A stretch of DNA of 50,269 nt from Bacteroidota bacterium (GTDB lineage: Bacteria; Bacteroidota; Bacteroidia; Flavobacteriales; Schleiferiaceae). Made by a program: the position numbers and the translations under genes. Positions 8,374 through 18,674 of the stretch are shown piece by piece; the stretch's first letter is position 1, and each line of letters opens with the position of its first letter. The notes beneath the pieces are model-generated. The model was not told the DNA's origin. It did not search any database and saw nothing but the letters and a program-made list of their open reading frames with translations. Location: positions 1 to 50,269 of the forward strand of contig VGFU01000010.1 in the NCBI GenBank assembly GCA_016868755.1. Direction: 5' to 3'.

Positions 8374-9342
8374 ATGAAACACCTAGCTACCGCCAGCCTC
8401 GCAGTACTTGCCCTGGCTTCTTGCCAGCCCCAAGATCCCGATCCGCTTCCCGAAGTGTACATCACTGATTCGCTCACGGTGAGTCCGAAGCAAAAAGTGC
8501 TGGTGATCGAAACCACCGGAACCTGGTGCCAGTATTGCCCCAACGGAGCGCAGTCGATGCTCATGGCCATCAACACCTTTAACGACACTGTCAACCACGA
8601 GGCCCTGATTATTCCGTTTGCGTCGCACACGGGCGATCCCTTTGAGTCTTCGGTTCAGACGGCTTTGAATACGGCGTTCCCGACCACAGGCGTGCCCAAT
8701 TTCTACGTGCAAAACGCCGATGCCGGACAAGACATCATGGGTCCTATTGCCGGAGCTTTGGCGAATGAACCCAAGGTTGGCGTTAACCACGCGTGGTTTA
8801 TGAATGCTACCAACGATACGATTTATGTGTACCCCAAGGTGCAGTTTTTTGAGGACAGCAAGGATGCGCAGTACTACGTGCAGTCGTATGTGCTGGTCAC
8901 CAACATCGACGCTAAAGAGTACAACGCTGGAGGCCCGGTGATTAACCTAAACCAAGTTAGTTCCGTGCCCATCGTAACAACGGGTTCAGGCGCAACGCCG
9001 TCAAAGTGGACCGGTCAGGCAGATCCGCTCACCAAAAAAGTTGCCGGAGACATCTACCAGCACGACCACATCCCAATGACTTCAGGACTTACACCCAACG
9101 TGTTTGGGGTGGAACTGGACTCGATCAACCCGCTGGGCAACGACTTCTTTGAGGGCGACATTTTTGGCTCGAAGTTCACACCGATCGTGATCAAGATTCC
9201 GTTGAACAAAGACATCCAGATGCAGGCGGTCCGCCAAATTATTCCCAACGTAAAGTTGGAGGTGGCTACGCTCCTTTGGGCGCCGCGTCAAGATGGCGAG
9301 CCCGGCGTGCTATTTGTCAACGGCCACATCGACCACAAGTAG
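8374..9342 (+). CDS. Omp28-like outer-membrane lipoprotein with thioredoxin-like CxxC
   Basis: A 322-residue lipoprotein. The signal peptide ends in a lipobox LALAS-C with the lipidated cysteine at residue 17. The next region, VLVIETTGTWCQYCPNGAQ, carries a CxxC pair (C52, C55) in a thioredoxin-like setting and is followed by a cis-Pro-like TTGVPNFYV segment. This arrangement is that of the Omp28 family first described in Porphyromonas gingivalis. Role: probably surface or periplasmic binding or redox handling; the true function of the family is not settled. The ATG at 8374 starts the signal peptide; the frame from 8350 has no signal sequence. No type IX secretion C-terminal domain is obvious. 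A strong terminator follows. Confidence 0.75.
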   Translation: MKHLATASLAVLALASCQPQDPDPLPEVYITDSLTVSPKQKVLVIETTGTWCQYCPNGAQSMLMAINTFNDTVNHEALIIPFASHTGDPFESSVQTALNTAFPTTGVPNFYVQNADAGQDIMGPIAGALANEPKVGVNHAWFMNATNDTIYVYPKVQFFEDSKDAQYYVQSYVLVTNIDAKEYNAGGPVINLNQVSSVPIVTTGSGATPSKWTGQADPLTKKVAGDIYQHDHIPMTSGLTPNVFGVELDSINPLGNDFFEGDIFGSKFTPIVIKIPLNKDIQMQAVRQIIPNVKLEVATLLWAPRQDGEPGVLFVNGHIDHK

Positions 9343-9365
9343 TTGGTTGCGCGACAGAACGATTG

Positions 9366-9390
9366 AAGCCGGCCTCGCGCCGGCTTTTTT
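9366..9390 (+). terminator. Rho-independent terminator after the Omp28-like gene
   Basis: Stem AAGCCGGC / GCCGGCTT with loop CTCGC, followed by T6 (9385-9390). It starts 24 bases after the stop codon. The A-rich left flank is short, so termination from the opposite direction is less likely. Confidence 0.85.
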
Positions 9391-9403
9391 ATGCGCGTTC
9401 GGC

Positions 9404-9673
9404 TTAGGAAGCGGTGCCGATCAGGCGCCGAAGGATGAGGTCGGTTTGGGCGTCGTCGCCGAGCATGAATACGTGGCTTCCGACCGGTTCAAACCCGTGC
9501 TGGGCATAAAATTTCAAGGCCAAATGGTTGTGCTCCCACACGCCGAGCCAAAGTTCGGAGGTTCCTTGGGCTTCCGCCCAGGCAAGGGCCCAGGCCAGCA
9601 ACTGCGCACCAATTCCGCCACCTTGAGCTTCGCGAAGCACGGGGAACCCTGGGCTATTTTCCGCGTCGGGCAC
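9404..9673 (-). pseudogene. C-terminal half of a GNAT acetyltransferase (remnant)
   Basis: This frame of at most 89 codons matches only the second half of a GNAT N-acetyltransferase. VLREAQGGGIGAQLL is the acetyl-CoA pyrophosphate-binding motif (Q/RxxGxG/A), followed by LALKFYAQHGFEPVGSHVF, the usual C-terminal strand-helix-strand. A complete enzyme needs about 75-80 more N-terminal residues, which would have to come from 9654 upward, but that DNA encodes the intact C-terminus of YidC. Homology stops almost exactly at the YidC stop. The N-terminal half therefore appears to have been deleted, leaving a fragment behind yidC. Without a start or its first strands it is probably non-functional. 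The undamaged frame suggests a recent loss. Confidence 0.7.
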
Positions 9674-11372
9674 GGCGGTTACCCGCTTCTTTGTTGGCCT
9701 CGAGCATTTCGTTCATCTTCTTGGCGAAGCGCGATTGCGATCCACCCTTGGCCTTGGTTTCGTCGATTTTGGCGCGGATGGCCTTTTCGTCGATCACAAA
9801 TTCTTTGATGATCCACTGCTGGCCAAAGGTCAGCACGTTGGAAATAAAGTAGTAGTACGACAGACCCGACGAGTAGTTATTGAACCACACGAGCAGCATG
9901 AACGGCATCAGGTACTGAATGATCAGCATCTGCTGCTGCATCATGCTGTTGCCCGATGTCGGGGTCATGGTATTGTTGAACTTGGTGTACAAGAAGGTTG
10001 AAACGGCCATAAGTAGGGTGAACAGCGAAACGTGCGCGCCATAGAACGGAATTTCAAACGGAAGGCTTAGAATGCTGTCGTAGCTCGACAGGTCATCGGC
10101 CCACAAAAAGGCTTGCTGGCGCAGCTCGATCGAAACCGGGAAAAAGCGGAACATCGCAATCAGAATTGGCAGCGAGAGCAGCTGCGGAATGCATCCGCCG
10201 AGGGGGTTTACGCCGGCCTTTTGGTAGAGGGCCATCGTCTCTTGCTGCTTTTTGGCGGGGTCGGCGTCCTTGAACTTCTCGTTGAGCTCGTCCATCTCGG
10301 GCTTGAGCACGCGCATCTTGGCCATGCTCTTGTAACTCGAGAACGTCAAGGGCGAAAGGGCCAGCTTGATGAGCGCCGCCATCAGCAATATGATGATGCC
10401 GTAGTTGAGTCCGTAGCCATCGAGCCAGTTGAACAGCGGAGACACCACATACTTGCCGATCCACCCAAAAATGCCCCAGCCAAAGGGAATTACCTCGTCC
10501 AAATGCAGGTCAAAGGCCTTGAGCGTCTGGTAGTGGTTGGGGCCGTGGTACCAAATTCCTTGCGCAGATACCGCGCCGTTCTCGGCAGCCAGCGTGAGCT
10601 TTGAAGTGAAATTCAGCGTATGGGCAGTGTCGGAGGCGACGCGAATCTCCATGTCGGCCTTCGCAAAGCCTGGGTCTGCTTGAAGTATGCTGCTGAAGTA
10701 CTGTTGCTTGTGGGCCACCCAACCCAAGTTTTCGGCTGACTCGTCGTCGTCGCGACCGTCGCTCAGGCTGCTGCGCTCTTCTTCGGCATTCTCAAGGTAG
10801 TAGGTGCTCGAGTTGGTCGTCTCGTTGGTTTGGCTCTTCTCGTGGCGGATTCCCTGCTGGATCCAGGTTAGCGTAAGGTCCGTTTTGCTCGGAGTATTGA
10901 GGCCCCAGCGGAGTCCGTAGCCCTCAGCGGGCAGCTCAAAGGTCCATTGGGTCCCCGAGGCGTGGGCAAACATGAGTTTGGAGCCGGCTTGCTGTGCGCT
11001 CATTCCGTCTTGGGGAAGACCTTCTAGCACTTGGTTGCCGTCGACTAACCGAAGCGGCTTGCCCTGCCAGTCCCGGTATTCTTTGAGTTCAACGTACTTA
11101 ATCTGGGCGCCGCGGTTGCTGAAGACGTAGCGAACTTGAGCGTTTTCGAGGACGTACTCCTGCTCGGGCGCTACGGTGTCGGCCGCGGCGGCAAGCGTGT
11201 CCGATGACGACGGAGTTTGAGCGGCAGCAGTCGGGGTCGTTGCCTCGGACGTCGCCTTGGGCTTGGCAGCTGGCTCCATGGTGCTGGCCCAGTAGGAGGT
11301 TCCGAGCAAAATGGCCCCAATGAGGGCAAAACCAATCAGCTGATTGCGATCCAAAAACGGACGTTGTTCCAT
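9654..11372 (-). CDS. yidC: Membrane protein insertase YidC
   Basis: A 572-residue YidC/Oxa1 insertase that places proteins into the inner membrane, alone or with SecYEG. Residues 8-26 form the first membrane helix, followed by a linker rich in Ala/Thr and the large periplasmic beta-domain (about 65-330). The conserved C-terminal core begins with PLFNWLDGYGLNYGIIILLM and includes ALIKLALSPLTFSSYKSMAK and the cytoplasmic loop with QKAGVNPLGGCIPQLL. The basic tail NRRARRGK is typical. Length fits Bacteroidota YidC (about 570-630). It starts three bases after the pyrG stop, so pyrG-yidC form an operon. A GNAT fragment follows its stop. Confidence 0.95.
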   Translation of the reverse strand: MEQRPFLDRNQLIGFALIGAILLGTSYWASTMEPAAKPKATSEATTPTAAAQTPSSSDTLAAAADTVAPEQEYVLENAQVRYVFSNRGAQIKYVELKEYRDWQGKPLRLVDGNQVLEGLPQDGMSAQQAGSKLMFAHASGTQWTFELPAEGYGLRWGLNTPSKTDLTLTWIQQGIRHEKSQTNETTNSSTYYLENAEEERSSLSDGRDDDESAENLGWVAHKQQYFSSILQADPGFAKADMEIRVASDTAHTLNFTSKLTLAAENGAVSAQGIWYHGPNHYQTLKAFDLHLDEVIPFGWGIFGWIGKYVVSPLFNWLDGYGLNYGIIILLMAALIKLALSPLTFSSYKSMAKMRVLKPEMDELNEKFKDADPAKKQQETMALYQKAGVNPLGGCIPQLLSLPILIAMFRFFPVSIELRQQAFLWADDLSSYDSILSLPFEIPFYGAHVSLFTLLMAVSTFLYTKFNNTMTPTSGNSMMQQQMLIIQYLMPFMLLVWFNNYSSGLSYYYFISNVLTFGQQWIIKEFVIDEKAIRAKIDETKAKGGSQSRFAKKMNEMLEANKEAGNRRARRGK

Positions 11373-11375
11373 GAT

Positions 11376-13019
<1,644 letters not shown>

Positions 13020-15365
13020 TTAGAAGGCGTAGCTCAGCAAGAGCGTAGGCATAATTGGCAGCTGGTTGACGCGCTGTGCCTTAGGGGTGTCGTAGTAGAA
13101 AATATTGCGGCGGTTGTACACGTTGGTTACCGCAAACGATGCCTCCAAATGCTGCTTTTCGCCGAGGTCCCAGGCCTTTTTAGCCGTCACGTCGAGGCGG
13201 TGGTAGTCGGGCAGCCGGTGGCTGTTCAGCTCGCCGTACAAAATACCCATTTGTCCGTTTCGGGTGGGGAATGGGTAATCGATCCACGGGCTTCCGTCGG
13301 GGTCCGTAAAGGGCAGCAGTTCGTAGTAGCCCTTGATTGGAGTGAACGGAAATCCGCTACCATAGTTCCAGCGCACGTTGAGCTCGAGGTCCTTCGGGAG
13401 CTTGCGCGCCATAACGAGGTTTACGTTGTGGCGTCGGTCATAAAACGGGTTGTATTCCTGCAGGCCATCAAAGCGCGTGCTCTTGCCCAGGGAGTAAACT
13501 CCCCAGAAGTACCAGCTCTTGTCTTCGTAGGTAACGAAGGCGTCGATGCCGCGGGCGAGTCCGCGCTCCACCATAAAATCTTTGCGAAGTCGCTCGGGCT
13601 GGTTGGCGTACTGTTCGTTGTCGTCGTAGAGCTTGTAGCGGTTGACGTTGGTAATCATGTTGAAGCGCTTCACATAGGCCTCCAGCTCGACGTTCCATTT
13701 TGGGGCCGGGTTGAATTCGACGCCAAACACCAGGTGGTCCGCCGTTTGCAGGCGGCCGGTAACGGGTTCATTGCCGATGCTGCTGGGAAGGTCAATGCCA
13801 CCGCCGCTCAAAAAGCCATAAAAAAGGTTGACCACGTCGCGGTCCGAATTGGCCGCGATCAGGTTCTGTGAGTAGCGTCCGCCCGAAAACTTGAAACGCA
13901 GATTTTCTGTGGCGTTGTACTTGGCTCCGAGGCGCGGCTCGACCCGCAAAATGCCCATGGTTGCGTAGTTGTGCAGGCGAATGCCCGGCTGAATCAGCCA
14001 ACGGCCTTGCTGGCGCTTGTAGTCAAAGTAGAGGCCGAGCTCGGTGGTGTTGTCTTCGTCTTTAAGCGTGCGCCCAACCGAATTGGTGTACTGGTAGTCG
14101 GTGTAGTAGCCAATGAACTCGAGGCCATACTTGAGTTCGTCGGCCTTGCGCAACAGGTAGGTAAAGTCGAGTCCGCCATTAAAGCCATTGATGGTGGAGT
14201 AGCGCGGACGGTTCTCAAGTTCGGTCGACGTGATGGTGTAGGCGCTCTGAGCGAGGTGGCCCTCCAAAATGGTGTTGGATGCGGCGGGAACTACGGTGAA
14301 GTCGGTTCCGTAGCCATAAGAATCCCACGAAATGGATTTATTGCCCGCAAAGCGAACGGCGTCGTTGAAGTTGAAGCCAAAGACGTTGAACTTATTGCCG
14401 CCGTTGGATTCGAGCGTGTACTTGCTGTAAATGTCACGAAACTGGAACGGGAGTCCGCCGTACTCCGTGGCGACGTAGGGATAAAAAATGGGCGCCGCCT
14501 TGTCGAGCAGCGACTGCTTGTACGAAACCAGTAAGGAGCTCGGCGCGATGCCGTCTTTCTTGCGGCCGACAGGAATTTCGAGCAAGCCCTTGGCGAGGTA
14601 GGTCGAGGTGGCCACTTTTCCCGAAATGCGGTCGCGGCGGCCGGTGCGGGTGCGAATGTCCATTACCGAAGAGGTGCGTCCGCCGTATTCCGCGCCAAAA
14701 CCCGCCGTGTAGACGTCGGCCGATTGCATGATGTCGGTCTCAAAAACCGAGAAAAACCCGATGCTGTGGAACGGGTTGTAGAGGATCATACCGTCGAGCT
14801 TGACGAGGTTTTGAATCGGCGCGCCACCCCGAATGTACAGCTGACCACCCTGGTCGCCCGTGGTAATAACCCCCGGCATGACCTGGAGGGCCCGCACGAG
14901 GTCGGGCTCGCCACCGATTGAAAACGTGACGATGGACTTGGGGTTCAGCTGCACTACGGCCGTCGAAACCTTGGTCTGCCTTTCTTGCTTGCGCGCGTCA
15001 ACCGTAACGTCGTCAAGCTCGACCGTCGACTCCTTGAGGCTGATGCGGTTGAAGGTGTTTTTGTCGGCCACCACCTTGACGTCTAGAGTTTGGGTGCTGT
15101 AGCCAGCGCGCCAAATACTGAGCTTGTAGGCGCCGACGGGAATGGCGTTGATTTGGTAGAAACCGTCGTTGTTGGTAAACGTTTCGTAGCGTTTGCCTGC
15201 GGCGTTAAGCGATACCTGAACGAGGTTGAGCGGACTTTGGTCGGACCCGTCGACCACGAGGCCGCGAAGGCCACCGGTGGTTTGAGCGGCCAACGGGGAT
15301 GTGCCCGTTAGCGCCACTACTAAAACAAAAAGGGCGCTAGTAAAGGATTTTAAACAAAAGTTCAT
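13020..15365 (-). CDS. TonB-dependent outer-membrane receptor
   Basis: A 781-residue receptor. Residues 1 to about 27 are a signal peptide ending GTSPLAAQ. About 30-115 form a carboxypeptidase-regulatory-like domain (GLRGLVVDGSDQSPLN, then NNDGFYQINAIPVGAYKLSI). The plug shows PDLVRALQVMPGV, GGQLYIRGGAPIQNLVKLDG and YNPFHSIGFFSVFETD, the rest is a beta-barrel, and the protein ends in the aromatic LLSYAF expected for barrel insertion. The substrate is not evident; no SusD-like or siderophore genes are nearby. The ATG at 15365 is required for the signal peptide and places the first 29 bases inside the end of holA on the same strand. Longer frames add only non-coding residues. Its own promoter is not obvious; it may be read from holA. 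Confidence 0.9.
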   Translation of the reverse strand: MNFCLKSFTSALFVLVVALTGTSPLAAQTTGGLRGLVVDGSDQSPLNLVQVSLNAAGKRYETFTNNDGFYQINAIPVGAYKLSIWRAGYSTQTLDVKVVADKNTFNRISLKESTVELDDVTVDARKQERQTKVSTAVVQLNPKSIVTFSIGGEPDLVRALQVMPGVITTGDQGGQLYIRGGAPIQNLVKLDGMILYNPFHSIGFFSVFETDIMQSADVYTAGFGAEYGGRTSSVMDIRTRTGRRDRISGKVATSTYLAKGLLEIPVGRKKDGIAPSSLLVSYKQSLLDKAAPIFYPYVATEYGGLPFQFRDIYSKYTLESNGGNKFNVFGFNFNDAVRFAGNKSISWDSYGYGTDFTVVPAASNTILEGHLAQSAYTITSTELENRPRYSTINGFNGGLDFTYLLRKADELKYGLEFIGYYTDYQYTNSVGRTLKDEDNTTELGLYFDYKRQQGRWLIQPGIRLHNYATMGILRVEPRLGAKYNATENLRFKFSGGRYSQNLIAANSDRDVVNLFYGFLSGGGIDLPSSIGNEPVTGRLQTADHLVFGVEFNPAPKWNVELEAYVKRFNMITNVNRYKLYDDNEQYANQPERLRKDFMVERGLARGIDAFVTYEDKSWYFWGVYSLGKSTRFDGLQEYNPFYDRRHNVNLVMARKLPKDLELNVRWNYGSGFPFTPIKGYYELLPFTDPDGSPWIDYPFPTRNGQMGILYGELNSHRLPDYHRLDVTAKKAWDLGEKQHLEASFAVTNVYNRRNIFYYDTPKAQRVNQLPIMPTLLLSYAF

Positions 15366-16344
15366 CGAGAATATCGGCATCACGTAAGTTGGGAGACCCC
15401 ATGCCTTTAGCCTGGCGGTCGGCCTCGCGAAGATAACCCACGATGCGGGCCAAGCGCCCCCCCGAATAGTTTTGGGCCGCTCGCGCAATGTCGCGCAGGG
15501 CAAATTCCGAAACCGCGAGCTGGGCAGCAGCCGTCTTGGGGTTGGGGTGGGCGCCCAAGCTTTGGTAGACCAAGGCTTTGAAAAACGTACCGTACAGCGT
15601 GGCGATGACCAAAATCAGCGGGCTCGACCGGCTGTGCTGCATCATACTTCGGGCAATGCAGTAGCTGCGTTCAGCATCCTGGGCCACCAAGGCGCGGAGC
15701 AGCTCGAACTGGTTGTATTCACGGCTTGAACCCGTGTACTTTTCTACGGTGGCGGCCGTGACCTCGCCCCCGTCACCCAGGACCACGGCGTACTTGCCGA
15801 GTTCCTGATCGATGGCCGAGAGGTCGACGCCCAAACTCTCCACCAGGACTGAGGCTGCCTTTTCGCTGATTTTGAGGGATCGTTCCCGAGCGAGTTCGGC
15901 AACCACCCCCGTGATTTGGTATTCGGGAATGCGGTCAAATTGAAAGTACGTGACCCCCGGCTTCAACGCCTTGTACAGGGCCTTGCGCTTGTCGAGGGCT
16001 TTGCCCGTCAGGCTCAGCACCAGCACCGTTTGGGGTTGCGGCTGCGCAACGTACGCGGCGAGGTCTTCGAGGTTGCGCAGGTCCTGCGCTTCGCGCACCG
16101 CCACCACGGTGCGTTCCGCCATCATCGGAAAGCGTTTTGCCTCAGAAGCCACGGCCCGAGCTTCGGTATCGCGCCCGTACAAAACGCTTTGGTTGAAGGC
16201 CTGATCGGCCTCGGGAAGCGCGCGCTGCAGCAGGGCGTCGGTCGCCGCGTGAACCCAAAACGGTTCTTCGCCCGCAAAAACATACACGGGCTCAAACGAA
16301 CCCTGGTCCCAAGACCTAATGAGCTTTTGGAGCACCGACTGCAT
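15337..16344 (-). CDS. holA: DNA polymerase III delta subunit
   Basis: A 335-residue HolA-type protein, the wrench subunit of the clamp loader that opens the sliding clamp during replication. The AAA+-like N-terminal domain shows PVYVFAGEEPFWVHAATDAL, followed by KRFPMMAERTVVAVREAQDL and QTVLVLSLTGKALDKRKALY. The C-terminal collar domain includes YNQFELLRAL and RSSPLILVIATLYGTFFKAL, both typical of the family. Length is normal (330-345). The ATG at 16344 follows a perfect -7 element by four bases, so the message should be leaderless. The TonB-dependent receptor begins within its last 29 bases. Confidence 0.92.
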   Translation of the reverse strand: MQSVLQKLIRSWDQGSFEPVYVFAGEEPFWVHAATDALLQRALPEADQAFNQSVLYGRDTEARAVASEAKRFPMMAERTVVAVREAQDLRNLEDLAAYVAQPQPQTVLVLSLTGKALDKRKALYKALKPGVTYFQFDRIPEYQITGVVAELARERSLKISEKAASVLVESLGVDLSAIDQELGKYAVVLGDGGEVTAATVEKYTGSSREYNQFELLRALVAQDAERSYCIARSMMQHSRSSPLILVIATLYGTFFKALVYQSLGAHPNPKTAAAQLAVSEFALRDIARAAQNYSGGRLARIVGYLREADRQAKGMGSPNLRDADILDELLFKILY

Positions 16345-16348
16345 TGGG

Positions 16349-16356
16349 CAAACCTA
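16349..16356 (-). promoter_or_regulatory. -7 element TAGGTTTG of holA
   Basis: Perfect TAnnTTTG, four bases before the holA ATG at 16344; it lies just downstream of the rlmH stop at 16362. Confidence 0.55.
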
Positions 16357-16361
16357 CGACC

Positions 16362-16790
16362 TCAACCCTCGCGGTGGTAGGGCTCGTTGCGCAAAATGCT
16401 GAAGGCGCGGTAGAGCTGCTCGGCGAACAGCACCCGCACCAAGTCGTGCGGAAATGTCATGGCGCTCAGCGCCAGCTCAAACGAGGCTCCTGCGCGAAAT
16501 TCCGCATCAAAACCGTAGGCATCGCCGACCGCAAAAATCAAGCGTTTTGGCCCGGCATTCATCCACTTTTGCAGCCGGTCCGCAAACGCAACCGAGGTTA
16601 AATGGGTTCCGCGCTCGTCGAGCAGCACGACCACATCGCCAGCTTTGACAAACGCCTTTTGGGCCGCGCGGTCGCGAACGGCTTCGACCCGAAACCGAGT
16701 GTAGTGGTTCAAGCGTTTACCAAAGTCCGCAATTCCCTCTTTGGCATAGCCCACCTGCGTGGCCCCGACGACTAAAAGAATGATCTCCAC
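16362..16790 (-). CDS. rlmH: 23S rRNA pseudouridine-1915 N3-methyltransferase
   Basis: A 142-residue SPOUT-class methyltransferase that methylates pseudouridine 1915 in helix 69 of 23S rRNA. Family features are the beta-strand start EIILLVVGATQ, FGKRLNHYTRF, VVLLDERGTHLTSVAFADRL, the SAM-knot segment LIFAVGDAYGFD, and the C-terminal FPHDLVRVLFAEQLYRAF ending NEPYHREG. The start is a GTG at 16790: the family begins exactly there, and longer frames run into the divergent nadC promoter region. The gene is 55 bases from nadC on the opposite strand, an arrangement I recall from other Bacteroidota. Confidence 0.95.
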   Translation of the reverse strand: MEIILLVVGATQVGYAKEGIADFGKRLNHYTRFRVEAVRDRAAQKAFVKAGDVVVLLDERGTHLTSVAFADRLQKWMNAGPKRLIFAVGDAYGFDAEFRAGASFELALSAMTFPHDLVRVLFAEQLYRAFSILRNEPYHREG

Positions 16791-16798
16791 CTGTGGCG

Positions 16799-16806
16799 TA
16801 AGTTTG
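16799..16806 (+). promoter_or_regulatory. -7 element TAAGTTTG of nadC
   Basis: Perfect TAnnTTTG, 39 bases before the nadC ATG at 16846, in the intergenic space with rlmH. Confidence 0.5.
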
Positions 16807-16845
16807 GGTTCCGCCCCAAGCCCCCTTGGCTCGAGCCCCACAAAG

Positions 16846-17727
16846 ATGAAGCCCCTTAGCGCATACCTCGACACCGCCGACCTTGACGCCCACATTCAGC
16901 GCAGCTTGGCCGAAGATCTCGGCACAGGGCCCGACGCGGGGGACCACTCTTCGAGCGCCGCCCTCCCCGAGGGGGTGCGCGGAAGCGCCGCGCTCAAAGC
17001 CAAGCAATTCCTGGTGTTTGCCGGGTGCGACGTAGCCGAACGCGTGCTGCGCGCCGTCAGCCCCGAACTGAACGCTACATGGTTCGCGGCAGACGGCGAC
17101 CAACTCAACCCCGGACAGGTAGCGGCCGAGGTAGACGGCCCCTTGCGCGACCTGCTGGTCGCGGAACGCACCCTACTTAACTACGTGCAGCGGCTTAGCG
17201 GCATCGCCACCCTCACCCAGCAGTACGTTGCGCAAGTGGCGGACCTCCCCTGCACCCTGCTCGACACACGCAAAACCACGCCGGGTTGGCGCATGCTCGA
17301 AAAATGGGCGGTTCAGGTCGGCGGAGCACGCAACCACCGCATCGGGTTGCACGACATGGTTATGCTCAAAGACAACCACATCGACCTGGCCGGCGGCCTC
17401 ACCGAGGCCGTGCACCGCACCGAAGCGTACTTGGCCGAGCGCGGACTCCACCGGGCCGTTGAAGTGGAATGCCGCAGCCTCGACGACGTGCGCGAAGCCC
17501 TGGGCTTACCGCGCGTCGACCGAATCATGCTCGACAACTTTACGCCCGACCAGTGCCGCGAGGCCGTGGCCCTCAATGCCGGCCGCAAAGAGCTCGAGGC
17601 GAGCGGCGGAATCACCCGCGAAACCCTGCGGTCCTATGCCGAGACCGGCGTCACCTTCATCTCGGTAGGCGCCCTCACCCACTCGGCTCCGGCGGTGGAC
17701 CTTAATTTTAAGGCCCGAAGGATTTAA
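16846..17727 (+). CDS. nadC: Nicotinate-nucleotide pyrophosphorylase (carboxylating)
   Basis: A 293-residue quinolinate phosphoribosyltransferase, which converts quinolinate and PRPP to nicotinate mononucleotide in de novo NAD synthesis. Visible family motifs: SLAEDLGTGPDAGDHSS at the start, ERTLLNYVQRLSGIAT, LLDTRKTTPGWRMLEKWAV, NHRIGLHDMVMLKDNHI with the active-site lysine, VEVECRSLDDV, and near the end LEASGGITRETLRSYA and ISVGALTHSAPAVDLNFK. Length is normal. The YihY-family gene follows after 14 bases and is probably co-transcribed. No nadA or nadB is in the window. Confidence 0.96.
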   Translation: MKPLSAYLDTADLDAHIQRSLAEDLGTGPDAGDHSSSAALPEGVRGSAALKAKQFLVFAGCDVAERVLRAVSPELNATWFAADGDQLNPGQVAAEVDGPLRDLLVAERTLLNYVQRLSGIATLTQQYVAQVADLPCTLLDTRKTTPGWRMLEKWAVQVGGARNHRIGLHDMVMLKDNHIDLAGGLTEAVHRTEAYLAERGLHRAVEVECRSLDDVREALGLPRVDRIMLDNFTPDQCREAVALNAGRKELEASGGITRETLRSYAETGVTFISVGALTHSAPAVDLNFKARRI

Positions 17728-17741
17728 CCCGAAGCCACCCC

Positions 17742-18635
17742 GTGAACGCAGCAACCCTTTGGCGCGCAGTCCGCACCACCGCACAGAACCTGAGGCTTCC
17801 GCTCTTTGACGGCTTGAGCGCCTACGACGTCGCGGTGTTTTTTGGCAAAGGCATTTATGAAGGCTCGGTCACCAGCCGCGCCGCAAGCATCAGTTTTAGC
17901 TTCTTTTTGGCGCTTTTTCCGGGCGTTATCTTTCTGTTCACGCTCATCCCTTTCATTCCCGTTGAGGGCTTTCAGTCGGAACTTTTCAAGCTCCTGCGCG
18001 ACGTGCTTCCGCCCAACAGCTTTGACGCGGCCTACTCGACCATCACCGACATTTTAACCATTAAGCGCGGCGACCTATTGAGCGTGACCGTGATCGCGGC
18101 CTTCTTCTTTGCTACCAACGGAACGCTTTCGCTCATCGGCAACTTTGGGCAGTCGATTCACCGCCTCAACGTGCGCGGATTTTGGTCGCAGTACCTCGCG
18201 GCCTTTTTGCTGACCTTGGCGCTCTCGGTGCTCCTGATTTCGGGCATCACCGCCCTGACTCTGAGCGAAGTGTACCTCAGCGAGTGGATTGGTGGAGAAC
18301 TGGGCATTTGGCTGGCCGCACTGAGCCGTTGGGTAGTGCTGCTAGGTCTGGTTTTGCTTTCGATTTCGCTGCTGTTTTACTTCGGACCGATGCGCCGCGC
18401 GCCGTGGCGGTTTGTTTCGCCCGGAGCCTTGCTTGCCACCCTTCTGGTTTGGCTCACGTCGTACCTATTTGGAATTTACGTTACGGACTTTGGCCGCTAC
18501 AACCAACTGTACGGTTCCATCGGCACCCTGATGATCATTCAGCTTTGGATCTACGTCAATGCGATCGGACTCATTATCGGTTTTGAACTCAACGCCTCGA
18601 TGGCCGAAGCAAAAAATCGTTTACATTCACGGTGA
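17742..18635 (+). CDS. YihY/BrkB-family inner-membrane protein
   Basis: A 297-residue integral membrane protein of the YihY/virulence factor BrkB family (older name ribonuclease BN, not supported biochemically for this family). About six membrane helices can be seen, including FSFFLALFPGVIFLFTLIPF, VTVIAAFFFATNGTLSLIG, YLAAFLLTLALSVLLISGI and LGLVLLSISLLFYFGP. The family motif GSVTSRAASISFSFF lies near residue 50, and YNQLYGSIGTLMIIQLWIY towards the end. Function is unknown; some members are proposed lipid or solute transporters. The start is GTG at 17742. Its stop TGA overlaps a GTG that may be the original start of the following DUF2147 gene. Confidence 0.9.
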   Translation: MNAATLWRAVRTTAQNLRLPLFDGLSAYDVAVFFGKGIYEGSVTSRAASISFSFFLALFPGVIFLFTLIPFIPVEGFQSELFKLLRDVLPPNSFDAAYSTITDILTIKRGDLLSVTVIAAFFFATNGTLSLIGNFGQSIHRLNVRGFWSQYLAAFLLTLALSVLLISGITALTLSEVYLSEWIGGELGIWLAALSRWVVLLGLVLLSISLLFYFGPMRRAPWRFVSPGALLATLLVWLTSYLFGIYVTDFGRYNQLYGSIGTLMIIQLWIYVNAIGLIIGFELNASMAEAKNRLHSR

Positions 18636-18674
18636 TTAAAAAAACCAAATACTATCAATCAAAGATTTTTATAC

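Noticed and set aside
9343-9403. Hairpin after the Omp28-like gene as a bidirectional terminator for the yidC side
   Set aside because: Only the T6 tract on the plus side is convincing; on the minus strand there is just a short T run, so I assign it to the plus-strand gene only.
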